A DNA stretch of 40,634 nucleotides from Methanobacteriota archaeon (lineage in GTDB: Archaea; Thermoplasmatota; Poseidoniia; MGIII; CG-Epi1): assembly GCA_014240255.1 (NCBI GenBank), contig JAAZXG010000008.1:1-40634 (forward strand), given 5' to 3'. Below the pieces are notes generated by a model that worked only from the letters and a program-made list of their open reading frames with translations, made no database searches and was not told where the DNA came from. Shown here one piece after another: positions 18,096 to 27,092 of the stretch. Numbering within the stretch: position 1 is the stretch's first letter; every line of letters begins with the position of its first letter. The translations under genes were made by a program, and so were the position numbers.

Positions 18096-19730
18096 TTAGC
18101 TTTCATCCATGAAAGGATATGTCCAATCATGTATCTTTAGATTATTGCGTTTTACTGATCTTGGTGAAATCCATCTAAGTAAATTGAGAGGGCCTCCAGC
18201 TTTGTCATTAGTCCCTGATGCTCTTGCCCCTCCGAATGGCTGTTGAGCAACAACAGCTCCCGTTGGCTTGTCATTGATATAGAAATTACCTGCTGTGAAT
18301 CTTAGCTTATTATATGCCTTTTGAATGTTTTCTTCATTACTTGAAAAAATAGATCCTGTAAGTGCATATGGTGAAGCTTTATCACACATATCCAATATAT
18401 CCTCAAAATAATCATCTTGATAAACATAGACAGTTAGTACTGGTCCAAAAATTTCCTCAACCATCGTTTCAGATTTAGGATTTGTCGTAACAATAATAGT
18501 TGGTTCAATAAACCATCCTTTGCTATTATCACTTCCCCCGCCAACAATGATATTGCATTTGGAATCATTTTTAGCTCTTTCAATATACCCTGTTATTTTA
18601 TTGAAAGCTCTCTCATCAATCACGGAAGTCATAAAATTTGTAAAATCATTACAGTCTCCCATCTTAATTTTATTTGTTTCTAATATTATTTTTTCTTCGA
18701 TTCCATTCCATACGGATGTTGGTATGTACGCCCTACTTGCAGCTGAACATTTTTGTCCTTGATATTCAAAAGCGCCTCTCAGTAAGGCCACAGTAAGCCC
18801 TTTTTGGTCGCAGTCGGGATGAGCAACTACAAAATCTTTTCCACCAGTTTCTCCAACTATGCGTGGATATCCTTTTAGTGAAGGTAAAGCCTTAGCTATT
18901 CTCTGCCATATTCCTTGGAATACACTTGTTGAACCTGTAAAGTGGATTCCTGCAAAATCAGGATTTGCAAGTGCAGTTTCAGTTATTTCAGAGCCAGATC
19001 CTGGCAAGAAATTAATTACTCCATCTGGTAATCCCGCTTCCATCATTAATTGCATTAATAGATAATTAGAGTAGTAAGAGTTCCTACTTGGTTTCCATAT
19101 TGCAGTACATCCTACCAGTGCAGGTGCACTAGGTAAGTTAGCGGCAATACTTGTAAAATTAAATGGTGTAATTGCAAGAACGAATCCTTCTAACGGCCTT
19201 ATTTCAGTAGTATTTATTGTTCCTTCAGGAGATACTAAAGGTTGTAATTGCTCATGAAATTCTCTTGCATAATGGGCATTGAATCGCCAAAAATCAATCA
19301 ATTCACAAGCTGCATCAACTTCAGCTTGAAAAACGGTTTTACTTTGGTTCAACATTGTAGCTGCATTTATTCTCATTCTCCATTTATTAGCAAGTAAATC
19401 GGCACATCTCTCAAATATCTGAGCTCTATTTTCCATCCCCATATTGATCCAATCTGTTTGCGCCTTTATGGCAGACTTACATGCTTCTTCTATTTCTTTT
19501 TTTCCAGCCAAATGAACATTTGCTAAGGTATGCTTATGATTATGCGGTACAACTTGTATGACTGTATTATTAGTGTAGACCTTTTTTCCATTTACAATAC
19601 AGGGAATTTCAAGTACTTCGTTTAGTTGCTTATTTAGTTCTTTTTTTAAATTAGATTTGTGCTCACTGCCGGCTTCGTAATCTAGTATAGGTTCGTTAAT
19701 AGGATGTGAACTCATATTATTTGAATCCAA
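18096..19730 (-). CDS. 1-pyrroline-5-carboxylate dehydrogenase (ALDH4-type)
   Basis: 544 aa; 'PFNFTSIAANLPSAPALVGCTAIWKPS', 'RIVGETGGKDFVVAHPDCD', catalytic 'FEYQGQKCSAASRAYIP'. Confidence 0.93.
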   Translation of the reverse strand: MDSNNMSSHPINEPILDYEAGSEHKSNLKKELNKQLNEVLEIPCIVNGKKVYTNNTVIQVVPHNHKHTLANVHLAGKKEIEEACKSAIKAQTDWINMGMENRAQIFERCADLLANKWRMRINAATMLNQSKTVFQAEVDAACELIDFWRFNAHYAREFHEQLQPLVSPEGTINTTEIRPLEGFVLAITPFNFTSIAANLPSAPALVGCTAIWKPSRNSYYSNYLLMQLMMEAGLPDGVINFLPGSGSEITETALANPDFAGIHFTGSTSVFQGIWQRIAKALPSLKGYPRIVGETGGKDFVVAHPDCDQKGLTVALLRGAFEYQGQKCSAASRAYIPTSVWNGIEEKIILETNKIKMGDCNDFTNFMTSVIDERAFNKITGYIERAKNDSKCNIIVGGGSDNSKGWFIEPTIIVTTNPKSETMVEEIFGPVLTVYVYQDDYFEDILDMCDKASPYALTGSIFSSNEENIQKAYNKLRFTAGNFYINDKPTGAVVAQQPFGGARASGTNDKAGGPLNLLRWISPRSVKRNNLKIHDWTYPFMDES

Positions 19731-19792
19731 GACTAATTAATATTATTATGTCCTAAACACAATGCTTTAATTCATAGTTAAATTAGTTGTTC

Positions 19793-19987
19793 ATGAGTCG
19801 AATTGATGTAACTGATAGAGACCCCTTTGCAAATGCTGATGAAGAACCAAAAGATAATGTTACAGCATTTGGTTTTTTTACAAGATTAATTCTTAGGTTT
19901 GGTGTATATCGATTGGTTGGTATGCTTATATCTCTATTAATTGCAAAATATATGGGACTTGATGATTATCTTTTTGGTATGACTTAG
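19793..19987 (+). CDS. Small single-TM protein (64 aa from ATG 19793)
   Basis: 'MSRIDVTDRDPFANADEEPKDN...RLILRFGVYRLVGMLISLLIAKYMGLDDYLFGMT'; in-frame ATG downstream of track TTG. Confidence 0.55.
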   Translation: MSRIDVTDRDPFANADEEPKDNVTAFGFFTRLILRFGVYRLVGMLISLLIAKYMGLDDYLFGMT

Positions 19988-20760
19988 TTGTCATATATTT
20001 CAGAATTATCGTATATATTATTGAATATTAATTTTGCTAAACTTGCAAGCTCAGATTGATTCATCCACATCCCTAACAAAGTATTCATTGAGTCTGGAAC
20101 GTCTAAACCTCCAACACAGAACTCTTTTTCATCAACCATAATGATTCCTGCTGCAGGCATTGAATTGGTCAGTCTAATTTCAAAAAATCCCTTAAGTCGT
20201 GACAAATCTAAGTTACTCCCTTTTTTAGGAAATAACATTCTTACTTTTACACCTCTGGTGCTAGCATCTGAAAAAGCTCTGCAAACGTTTCGTGGCATTT
20301 CTGATGGTAAAATTGACGCAATTAGGTCGATAGATGTATTTGCTCTCTCACACATTGAAATAACTTGAGAAAAAATTTCCATATCTTTAACAGTTATAGT
20401 TTCCAAATAATCAACAGGTCTTGATTGATATAATGGTGCTAATTCTGTTTGAACTGATTTTGAGGCTTCTTCTACTTCTCTTAATTTCCTTTCAGAAATT
20501 TGTGAAGGATTTACAGGTGTATAAGTTTTTGGATGTTTGTTACCTTCTAGTACTATCCCTTCAGATAATAAGTTATCAATTATTCCATATATTTTAGCTC
20601 TTGAAAAGTTTATTGATCGACTTATTTTACCAACCGTTGATTCTTTTGAGACAAGTAAAACATGATAAATCTTTGCTTCGTCTTCGGTTAATCCTAATTG
20701 CTTTAAGATTCGGATTTGTTTTTCTGAAGTTAATTTTTCAGTTCTTGACAACCTTTCCAT
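19984..20760 (-). CDS. TrmB-family transcriptional regulator with PLD-like C-terminal domain
   Basis: 'KQIRILKQLGLTEDEAKIYHVLLVSKESTVGKISRSINFSRAKIYGIIDNLLSEGIV'. Confidence 0.9.
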   Translation of the reverse strand: MERLSRTEKLTSEKQIRILKQLGLTEDEAKIYHVLLVSKESTVGKISRSINFSRAKIYGIIDNLLSEGIVLEGNKHPKTYTPVNPSQISERKLREVEEASKSVQTELAPLYQSRPVDYLETITVKDMEIFSQVISMCERANTSIDLIASILPSEMPRNVCRAFSDASTRGVKVRMLFPKKGSNLDLSRLKGFFEIRLTNSMPAAGIIMVDEKEFCVGGLDVPDSMNTLLGMWMNQSELASLAKLIFNNIYDNSEIYDN

Positions 20761-20776
20761 GCACTTAAATTAAAGC

Positions 20777-20832
20777 ATTAGTATATAAATGTTTCATAAA
20801 TTTAATAAAATTAATTACTTTTATATAGTAAT
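20777..20832. promoter_or_regulatory. Divergent, mirror-symmetric TATA elements between trmB-like gene and thiolase operon
   Basis: ATTAGTATATAAA (20777-20789) and TTTATATAGTAAT (20820-20832) are inverted repeats, 12/13 matching, centred exactly midway between the two start codons. Confidence 0.7.
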
Positions 20833-20848
20833 GGTATAATATCTAAGG

Positions 20849-21967
20849 ATGAACAATGTGGTGATATGTGGTTATGCACGTTCAGCTTTTACACAAGCTA
20901 ATAAAGGTGAATTAAGTAAAACAAGACCTGATGATTTAGCAGGGGCTGTTGTTAAAGAATTAATTCAAAAATCAGGTATTCAAACTGAGGACATAGAGGA
21001 TTTGATACTTGGTTGTGCTTTTCCAGAAGGCGAGCAAGGTATGAATTTAGCTAGGAATGTTGTTTTTCTTTCAGGACTGCCGGTGAGTGTGGGTGGCGTT
21101 ACAGTGAATCGGTTTTGTGCTTCTTCTATGCAGGCCATTCACCAAGCTGCAGGGTCTATTATTTCAGGTTCAGGTGAATTATTCATTGCAGGTGGTGTAG
21201 AGTCTATGACTAGAGTTCCAATGCCTGGATTTAATCCAATGTTAAATCCCAGTTTGGTTGATATGGATGCTTACATAGGGATGGGACACACGGCAGAGAA
21301 TTTAGCTAAGAAATATTCAATCTCTCGGTTAGAGCAGGAGGAGATGGCACTTAGAAGCCATCAAAAGGCCTTTGAGGCACAGTCTAATGGAAAATTTAAT
21401 GATGAAATAGTCACTGTAGACAATATACATTTGGATGGTTGTATCCGTCCTGAAACTAATTTAGAGACTATGGCTGGATTGAAACCTGCTTTTGATACAA
21501 AAGGGGTAGTTACGGCAGGGACCTCATCACCTTTGACTGATGGAGCTTCAGCGGTAATAGTTTGTTCAGAAGATTATGCAAAATCAAATAATCTAGAGAT
21601 TATGGCATACATACGAGGAATGGCAATTTCAGGTTGTAACCCTGAAATAATGGGAATAGGTCCCGTAGTTTCTTCTATAAAAGCATTAAAACGTGCTGGT
21701 TTAGATCTTAAAGATATAGATATTATAGAAATGAATGAAGCTTTTGCAGCTCAAAGTTTAGCATGTGTGAAAGAATTAGGTGTAGACATGTCAAAATTAA
21801 ATATTCATGGAGGTGCCATAGCTTTAGGACATCCTTTGGGTGCGAGTGGTGCAAGAATAACCGGTAAGGCAGCCTCATTACTCCAAACTGAAGGTAAGCG
21901 GTATGCCCTTTCAACGATGTGTGTTGGAGGCGGTCAGGGTTGTGCTACAGTACTTGAGAGAGTGTAG
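20849..21967 (+). CDS. fadA: Acetyl-CoA C-acyltransferase (thiolase)
   Basis: 'VNRFCASSMQAIHQAA', 'EMNEAFAAQ', 'GGAIALGHPLGASGAR', 'TMCVGGGQGCA'. Confidence 0.95.
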   Translation: MNNVVICGYARSAFTQANKGELSKTRPDDLAGAVVKELIQKSGIQTEDIEDLILGCAFPEGEQGMNLARNVVFLSGLPVSVGGVTVNRFCASSMQAIHQAAGSIISGSGELFIAGGVESMTRVPMPGFNPMLNPSLVDMDAYIGMGHTAENLAKKYSISRLEQEEMALRSHQKAFEAQSNGKFNDEIVTVDNIHLDGCIRPETNLETMAGLKPAFDTKGVVTAGTSSPLTDGASAVIVCSEDYAKSNNLEIMAYIRGMAISGCNPEIMGIGPVVSSIKALKRAGLDLKDIDIIEMNEAFAAQSLACVKELGVDMSKLNIHGGAIALGHPLGASGARITGKAASLLQTEGKRYALSTMCVGGGQGCATVLERV

Positions 21968-21972
21968 TTGTA

Positions 21973-24327
21973 ATGAAAATAGAAAAGGTTACAGTAATTG
22001 GTGCTGGACTTATGGGAAGTGGTATTGCAGCTCAAGTTGCTAATGCAGGTCTTCCTGTAAATTTATTAGATATTGTACCAGATGGAGCTGAAAATAAGAA
22101 TGTTATTTCACAGTCAGCAATATCTAGAATGTTAAAGCCAGTTAAACTTGGTAGTCCTTCTCAATTGATGCATCCAGATAATGCCGATTTTATAACTGCA
22201 GGTAATTTAGAAGATGATTTAGATTTAATCTCTGATTCAGACTTGATAATTGAAGTCGTTCTTGAAAAATTAGAAATAAAACATGATGTTTTTAGAAAGA
22301 TTGAGAAATACCGAAAAAAATCGTCTATTGTAACTTCTAATACTTCAACTATACCTAGAGCTCAGTTGATAGAGGGTATGCCAAGTTCATTTGGTAAAGA
22401 TTTTTTTATAACTCATTTCTTTAATCCTCCAAGATATTTACGTTTATTAGAGGTTGTAGCAAGTAAAGAAGTAGATAATAGAAAATTAGATGCAATTATT
22501 GATTTTTGTGATGTTAGATTAGGTAAGGAGGTTGTTGTCTGTAATGATACTCCTGGTTTTATAGGTAATAGAATAGGAATGTTTTGGTCACTTACGGCAA
22601 TGGTTGAAGCTTTCAAGGCAGGTCTTACAGTTGAGGAAGCAGATGCAATCATGGGAAGGCCAATTGGAGCCCCTAAAACAGGTGTTTTTGCATTAGGAGA
22701 TGTCGTTGGCCTCGATTTAATTCCACATGTAACTGAAAGTTTATCACATAATTTATCTGATGATGATAAATATAATGAGGGAGTTAAAGAACAATCTGAA
22801 TTAGGTATAGATTCTTTATTGAAGGAGATGGTTGAATCAGGTTACACTGGTCGTAAAGGAAAAGGTGGTTTTTATCGTATAAATAGTAATAATGGTAATA
22901 GGGTCAAAGAGAGTAGAGACTTAAAAACCGGAGAGTATAATCCCTCAATTAAGTCCAATTTAGAAAGTATTAATATTGCAAAAAAAGGTCTTCGAGCATT
23001 AGTTGAATTTGATGATAAAGGAGGTAAATATGCTTGGAAAGTTCTTTCTAAAACATTAAGCTATGCAGCCTCTTTAGTTCCAGAGATTACAGAAAATATA
23101 ATAAATGTAGATAATGCAATGAAGAATGGATTTCTCTGGAAAAAAGGCCCATTCCAAATGTTAGATGATTTAGGTCCTTCATGGTTTGTTTCTAGACTTC
23201 TAGAAGAAGGTTTTGAAGTTCCAGATTTATTAAATAAAGTTGGCGATAAGAAATTCTATGATGAGAATAATGATATAAGTTTGTATTTTAATATTGATGG
23301 AACTTATAGTGAAATAGAAATTTTAGAAGGCCATTTAAGTGTAAAAGATATTAAAAGAGGACAAAATCCAATATTTGGTAATTCATCAGCAAGTTTGTGG
23401 AATATGGGTGATGAAATATTATTGGCTGAATTCCATAGTAAAATGAATGCTATGGATCCACAGATAATGGAAGTATTGAGTGAAGCTTCATCTATTTGTG
23501 AAAGTGGAGATTTTAAAGGGTTAGTAATTGGTAATGATGGTTCTAATTTTTCAGCTGGTGCAAATTTAGGACTATCAAGTTTTGTAGCTAATGTGGGAGC
23601 TTGGGACGAAGCAGAAAAGTTCGTTTTTGGTGGTCAAATGGCATTTATGATGTTAAAGCATGGTAATTTTCCGGTTGTCGGTGCTTCTTCAGGGTTAGCA
23701 ATTGGAGGGGGTTGTGAAGTCTTGTTAGCTTGTGATTCAATTCAAGCGCATTCAGAGAGTTATATTGGTTTAGTAGAAGTAGGAGTTGGTTTGGTTCCAG
23801 CTTGGGGAGGTTGTAAAGAAATGATTACACGATGGAATAATGATCCTAATCAGGCTAAGGGTCCAATGGCATCTATAGTAAAAATTTTCCAAAATATAGG
23901 GACTGCTAAAGTTGCTACAAGCGCACAGGAAGCCAAATCGCTCAAATTCTTAAATTCTGAAGATGGCATTACAATGAATAGATCACGTCTGTTACATGAC
24001 GCCAAACAAAAGTGTCTAGCTTTAATTAAAGATTATAGTGCACCATTGCCTAATGAACACAATTTACCAGGGCCTTCTGGTAAAGCTACTTTAGATCTGG
24101 CAGTTAGTGATTTAGTAAAAGCAGGCCATGCAACACCTCATGATGTAGTTGTAACAGAACATTTAGCATATATTTTGACAGGAGGAGACACAGACCCTAC
24201 TGTGACAGTTTCAGATGATAAAATTTTAGAAATGGAAAGAGAGGGAATAATGGCTCTGATGAAGACTGAAAAAACTATGGATAGAATAGAAGCAATGCTC
24301 ACTACTGGAAAACCTTTGAGGAATTAA
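21973..24327 (+). CDS. fadN: 3-hydroxyacyl-CoA dehydrogenase / enoyl-CoA hydratase fusion (HAD N-terminal, ECH C-terminal; FadN-like)
   Basis: 'VTVIGAGLMGSGIAAQVANAGLPVNLLDIVPDG', 'FITHFFNPPRYLRLLEVV', ECH 'GLAIGGGCEVLLACDS...GLVEVGVGLVPAWGG'. Confidence 0.93.
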   Translation: MKIEKVTVIGAGLMGSGIAAQVANAGLPVNLLDIVPDGAENKNVISQSAISRMLKPVKLGSPSQLMHPDNADFITAGNLEDDLDLISDSDLIIEVVLEKLEIKHDVFRKIEKYRKKSSIVTSNTSTIPRAQLIEGMPSSFGKDFFITHFFNPPRYLRLLEVVASKEVDNRKLDAIIDFCDVRLGKEVVVCNDTPGFIGNRIGMFWSLTAMVEAFKAGLTVEEADAIMGRPIGAPKTGVFALGDVVGLDLIPHVTESLSHNLSDDDKYNEGVKEQSELGIDSLLKEMVESGYTGRKGKGGFYRINSNNGNRVKESRDLKTGEYNPSIKSNLESINIAKKGLRALVEFDDKGGKYAWKVLSKTLSYAASLVPEITENIINVDNAMKNGFLWKKGPFQMLDDLGPSWFVSRLLEEGFEVPDLLNKVGDKKFYDENNDISLYFNIDGTYSEIEILEGHLSVKDIKRGQNPIFGNSSASLWNMGDEILLAEFHSKMNAMDPQIMEVLSEASSICESGDFKGLVIGNDGSNFSAGANLGLSSFVANVGAWDEAEKFVFGGQMAFMMLKHGNFPVVGASSGLAIGGGCEVLLACDSIQAHSESYIGLVEVGVGLVPAWGGCKEMITRWNNDPNQAKGPMASIVKIFQNIGTAKVATSAQEAKSLKFLNSEDGITMNRSRLLHDAKQKCLALIKDYSAPLPNEHNLPGPSGKATLDLAVSDLVKAGHATPHDVVVTEHLAYILTGGDTDPTVTVSDDKILEMEREGIMALMKTEKTMDRIEAMLTTGKPLRN

Positions 24328-24329
24328 TA

Positions 24330-26141
24330 ATGGTACAATACAAATCACCGAAGAGAGAGTATGAATTTATCTTACGAGAGGTTTTAGATTTTGAAGAGCA
24401 AATAAAAGGTTATGAAGGTTTTGAAGAAGCTACATGGGAAACAATAGAAATGATTGCAGATCAATTTTCAACTCTTTCAGAAGAAGTATGGCTTTCATCA
24501 AATAGAGATGGTGACGTAATTGGTGCTAAGTTTGAAAATGGAAATGTGTCTTTACCACCTAGTATGAAACGGGCTGCGGAGGCTGCCATTAACTCGGGGC
24601 TCACTTCCCTTTTTGGTCATCAAAAATACGGTGGTATGGAATTTCCTACCCCAATTAGTGTTTTTTCAGATGAAGTATCTTGCTCTTCAAATATGTCTCT
24701 AGGAATTTATATGGGACTTACTAAAGGCGCCTACCATTGCATAAATAATCACGGTAGTGAGGATTTGAAAGAAACTTATCTTCCCGAATTCTTAGCGGGT
24801 CGATGGTTTGGGACTATGTGTTTGACTGAAGCACACTGTGGGACTGATTTAGGATTGATTCGAACTAAGGCTGAACCAGATGGAGATGATAAGTACGTAA
24901 TTAATGGAGAAAAGATTTTTATTTCAGCTGGAGAGCATGACTTGGCTGAGAATATAATACATTTAGTATTAGCCAGACTTCCAAATGCACCTAAAGGTGT
25001 GAAGGGGATAAGTCTTTTTTTGGTTCCTAAATTTTTAGTTAATGATGATAAAAGTTTAGGAGAAAGAAATGGTGTCAAGTGTATGTCTATTGAAGAGAAA
25101 ATGGGAGTACATGGTTCAGCTACTTGTGTTCTTAATTTTGAAAATGCAACAGGATATTTAATTGGAGAACCACATAAGGGACTTTCAGCAATGTTTTCTA
25201 TGATGAACCATGAAAGAATTTCAGTAGGATTGCAGGGCCTTGGGATATCAGAAATATCTTATCAGAATGGATTGGCTTATGCTAAAGATAGGTTACAAGG
25301 TAGAGATTTAAAAGGACCTAAAAATCCCGATGAAGAAGCAGATCCTTTGATAGTACATCCTGATGTCAGGCGTATGCTATTGAGATCAAAGGCTTTGATT
25401 GATGCTGGCCGCATGTTGTCTTGTTGGACGGCATTGGCTATTGATAAATCAGATAAAGACCCTGATGAGAAAATCCGTAGGGAAAATAACGATTTAGTAG
25501 AGTTAATGACGCCAATAATAAAATCACTTTTAACAGACTTTGGTGTAGAAATTAGTTATGATATGTTACAAATCCATGGAGGTCATGGATATATCAAGGA
25601 ATTTGGTATGGAACAGTTTTCTCGAGATGTACGTATTGCGCCAATATGGGAAGGTGCAAATGGAATTCAGGCTTTAGACTTGGCAGGACGTAAAATGCCC
25701 AAAAATATGGGCAGATTATTGAGAAGATTCTTCCATCCCGTATTAGCTTTTATTGATAAAAACAAAGAAGATTCAAATATGAAAGAGTTCATTATACCTT
25801 TTGAGAAGGCACTAAAGGGTTTGCAAAAAACCACACTATTTATGGCGCAAAAAGGTTCTTCTAATCCTTATGAAATAGGAGCTGGAGCAACAGACTATCT
25901 TAAACAATTTGGAATAGTTTCTATGGGTTATATGTGGTTACTAATGCTTGAAGTAGCTTTTTCAAAAAAGGATGAGGACGATTATTATCAACATAAGATA
26001 ATTACAGGTCGTTTCTTTTTCGAGAGAATATTGCCCGAAACATTATTCAGGGCAATATCTATTTCATCAGGCTCTAAGACAATAATGTCAATGCCTGATG
26101 AAGGCTTTAATAGTGTAAGTAAATTCTCAGGTACACTGTGA
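24330..26141 (+). CDS. fadE: Acyl-CoA dehydrogenase, approximately 600-aa FadE(YusJ)/DmdC-like family
   Basis: N-term 'YKSPKREYEFILREVLDFE', 'GTMCLTEAHCGTDLGLIRTKAEPDGDDKYVINGEKIFISAGEHDLAENIIHLVLARLPNAPKGVKGISLFLVPKFLV', 'QIHGGHGYIKEFGMEQFSRDVRIAPIWEGANGIQALDL'. Confidence 0.94.
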   Translation: MVQYKSPKREYEFILREVLDFEEQIKGYEGFEEATWETIEMIADQFSTLSEEVWLSSNRDGDVIGAKFENGNVSLPPSMKRAAEAAINSGLTSLFGHQKYGGMEFPTPISVFSDEVSCSSNMSLGIYMGLTKGAYHCINNHGSEDLKETYLPEFLAGRWFGTMCLTEAHCGTDLGLIRTKAEPDGDDKYVINGEKIFISAGEHDLAENIIHLVLARLPNAPKGVKGISLFLVPKFLVNDDKSLGERNGVKCMSIEEKMGVHGSATCVLNFENATGYLIGEPHKGLSAMFSMMNHERISVGLQGLGISEISYQNGLAYAKDRLQGRDLKGPKNPDEEADPLIVHPDVRRMLLRSKALIDAGRMLSCWTALAIDKSDKDPDEKIRRENNDLVELMTPIIKSLLTDFGVEISYDMLQIHGGHGYIKEFGMEQFSRDVRIAPIWEGANGIQALDLAGRKMPKNMGRLLRRFFHPVLAFIDKNKEDSNMKEFIIPFEKALKGLQKTTLFMAQKGSSNPYEIGAGATDYLKQFGIVSMGYMWLLMLEVAFSKKDEDDYYQHKIITGRFFFERILPETLFRAISISSGSKTIMSMPDEGFNSVSKFSGTL

Positions 26142-26587
26142 ATAACTGGCCAATAAATACGAAAATCCCAGTTCTATGGGGCGATATGGATGACTTTGGT
26201 CATGTAAATAACATAATATATTTGAAATGGTGCGAGACGTCTAGGGTTGAGTTATTTCGTAGAGTCTGGGATTTAAAATCTTTAAAGATGGATGATATTA
26301 TGGCTGAAGAAGGTAGTGGTCCTATTCTTGCTAACTTTAATATGAATTACAAAATACCAGTCCAATATCCGGATATAATTACTGTAAAGACTAGAGTTAC
26401 AAGTATTGGTAATACTTCATTTGGTATTTCCCATGAACTTTATAGTAAGGTTAATGGGAAAAATATCGTGGCAAATGCAGAGAGCGTTGTTGTGATGATC
26501 AATTATAAACAAGGTAAAAAAATCTCAATTAATGATAATAATCGTAGTAAGTTAAAACAATTCTTTGGTGGGCCCGACCGGATTTGA
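26138..26587 (+). CDS. Acyl-CoA thioesterase (4HBT hotdog family)
   Basis: 'IPVLWGDMDDFGHVNNIIYLKWCETSRVELF', 'NYKIPVQYPDIITVKTRVTSIGNTSFGISHEL'. Confidence 0.92.
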   Translation: MNNWPINTKIPVLWGDMDDFGHVNNIIYLKWCETSRVELFRRVWDLKSLKMDDIMAEEGSGPILANFNMNYKIPVQYPDIITVKTRVTSIGNTSFGISHELYSKVNGKNIVANAESVVVMINYKQGKKISINDNNRSKLKQFFGGPDRI

Positions 26588-26643
26588 ACCGGTGGCCTCC
26601 CGGTTATCAGCCGGGTGCTCCAACCAGGCTAAGCTACGGGCCC
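26566..26643 (-). tRNA. tRNA-Ile (anticodon GAU), CCA encoded
   Basis: Reverse complement GGGCCCG acceptor, anticodon arm CCCGG-CUGAUAA-CCGGG, T arm ACCGG-UUCAAAU-CCGGU, 3' CGGGCCC-A-CCA. Confidence 0.95.
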
Positions 26644-26768
26644 GAGGTTTCGTTACCAGAGTAGGGAATTTAATATTACATGCCAATAATACAATGTATT
26701 TTAGTACTTTTTCTGGCCGTATTCTTTTATAGACCTATTACCCTGTAAATACACTATTTATTTGAGCC

Positions 26769-27092
26769 ATGTCCCGAACCGACTTATTGGAGAAGATTAA
26801 GCAAGCCGAAGCGTCCGCTAGTACTGAGGTTGAAAAGGCTGAACAAGAACAGGTTTCAGCTAATAACAGGATACCTTTAGACCAAGAGGAATTAATTTCA
26901 AAAGAAAGAAAAACTGCCGAAAAGAAATCGAAAAAAGAAATAGAAGCAGCTATGAATGAAATTGATGGGGAGAAGACAAAAATTCTTAAAACTGGTGAAA
27001 AAGATAATTTGGGAATGAAAACTAAGGCTGAAGGCCGGACAGATGCAGCTTCTCAAAAGTTTGTCGATGCCTTTTTGGAGAGTTTATCTTAA
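26769..27092 (+). CDS. atpH: A-type ATP synthase subunit H (peripheral stalk coiled coil)
   Basis: 107-aa Glu/Lys/Ala coiled-coil ORF at the head of the operon; TATA-like TTCTTTTATAG at ~26722-26732. Confidence 0.8.
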   Translation: MSRTDLLEKIKQAEASASTEVEKAEQEQVSANNRIPLDQEELISKERKTAEKKSKKEIEAAMNEIDGEKTKILKTGEKDNLGMKTKAEGRTDAASQKFVDAFLESLS

